Of a stretch of DNA of 50,584 bases, positions 50,337 to 50,584 are shown piece after piece; the first letter of the stretch is position 1, and each line of letters starts with the position of its first letter. A program made the position numbers and the translations under genes. Where the stretch lies: NCBI GenBank assembly GCA_017558115.1, contig JAFYWG010000009.1:1-50584 (forward strand), given 5' to 3'. The notes under the pieces are model-generated. The model made no database searches. It was not told the DNA's origin and was given only the letters and a program-made list of their open reading frames with translations. Source of the DNA: Alistipes sp. Its GTDB lineage: Bacteria; Bacteroidota; Bacteroidia; Bacteroidales; Rikenellaceae.

Positions 50337-50380
50337 CACAAAATCACAAAATCACAAAATCACAAAATCACAAAATCACA
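50337..50380 (+). repeat. 8-bp tandem repeat (CACAAAAT)
   Basis: Five full copies (50337-50376) plus CACA. The left arm carries three and a half copies of the reverse-complement unit at 49396-49424, so copy number differs between arms. Confidence 0.95.
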
Positions 50381-50512
50381 GGGGGTGGGGGTAGTGTGAT
50401 AAAGTGTGACAAGTGTGATAAATGCGACGAGAAAACTACGACAAACGGACGAGCGGACGAAACGACAAATTCGAACACGCTTCCCAAATGCAGTTCGCTC
50501 CCTCGTCTACTT
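50369..50512. repeat. inverted repeat, right arm
   Basis: The reverse complement matches 49256-49405. This arm has an extra 8-base CGTTTGTC (minus strand, 50447-50440) in the middle and lacks the left arm's 49335-49352 insert, which contains the CCCTATCGTCCC foldback. Confidence 0.88.
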
Positions 50513-50584
50513 GTCCGCTTGTCTGTTTGTCTGTTTGTCCCTTCTGTCTCTTAGGTCCCTAATCTCCCTAATCTCCCTAATCTC

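Larger units (their letters stand above)
50192..50584. repeat. right composite repeat region without genes, continuing past the window
   Basis: A 393-bp gene-free stretch with degenerate TTTAGGGA/TAGTGAG units (50228-50290), a 17-bp hairpin (50279-50295 with 50302-50318), five CACAAAAT units, the inverted arm matching the left copy, GTCTGTTT units (about 50517-50540) and CCCTAATCT units running off the window end (50557-50584). Confidence 0.85.

Noticed and set aside
50327-50554. 75-codon open frame in the right repeat region
   Set aside because: It translates tandem repeats (periodic Lys/Ile/Thr/His) and has no domain; a repeat artefact.

Overview
The window looks like chromosomal DNA of a Bacteroidota bacterium, most likely a gut member of the Rikenellaceae (Alistipes-like). 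The phylum call rests on repeated Bacteroidota-type promoters (TTG, a spacer of about 20 nt, then TAnnTTTG), BACON-domain lipoproteins, a PorX-type regulator, the tiny basic protein next to HU, and the LptC/CorC/PpiD-like gene string. The family call is weaker; it rests on the futalosine-pathway enzyme MqnE and a GC content near 50%. No tRNA, rRNA, CRISPR array or intact transposase was seen.

Layout. (1) 1-1709, minus strand: an ECF sigma factor (cut by the window edge) overlapping a membrane glycosyltransferase. A symmetric divergent promoter pair separates it from a plus-strand operon, 1813-9329: tgt, an LptF/LptG permease, an unusual fusion of MqnE to a membrane-anchored PASTA protein, an RluD-type pseudouridine synthase and a YgiQ-type radical SAM protein. 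(2) 9385-27168, minus strand: a PfkB kinase; an envelope series (coaX, outer-membrane barrel, TPR protein, LptC, CorC-like protein, PpiD-like chaperone); mfd; an RNase E/G, 29-aa basic protein and HU group; a START-like protein, TsaE, PorX and a NUDIX hydrolase. (3) 27251-35317, plus strand: an S9 peptidase lipoprotein followed by four BACON-domain lipoproteins. (4) 35576-38436, minus strand: rplY-pth and a glutamine synthetase. (5) 38536-46984: surface polymer and lipid genes. These are a CDP-glycerol-type transferase, LicD, a cytidylyltransferase fused to a Gfo/Idh/MocA oxidoreductase, an LpxL-type acyltransferase, a patatin, Lnt and FolC. (6) 47063-49173: prs, engB and a MazG-like protein. 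(7) 49174-50584: two inverted copies of a composite repeat flanking a truncated RepA-type ATPase gene.

How the parts fit. Most of the window is core housekeeping (tRNA modification, translation, repair, cofactor and folate synthesis) mixed with envelope biogenesis: LptC and an LptF/G-type permease, LpxL, Lnt, an outer-membrane barrel and periplasmic chaperoning. The most unusual items are the MqnE-PASTA fusion, the LicD/TagD-oxidoreductase/CDP-glycerol transferase locus, the BACON lipoprotein array, a Tgt without its zinc cysteines, and the palindromic repeat region around the broken repA-like gene.
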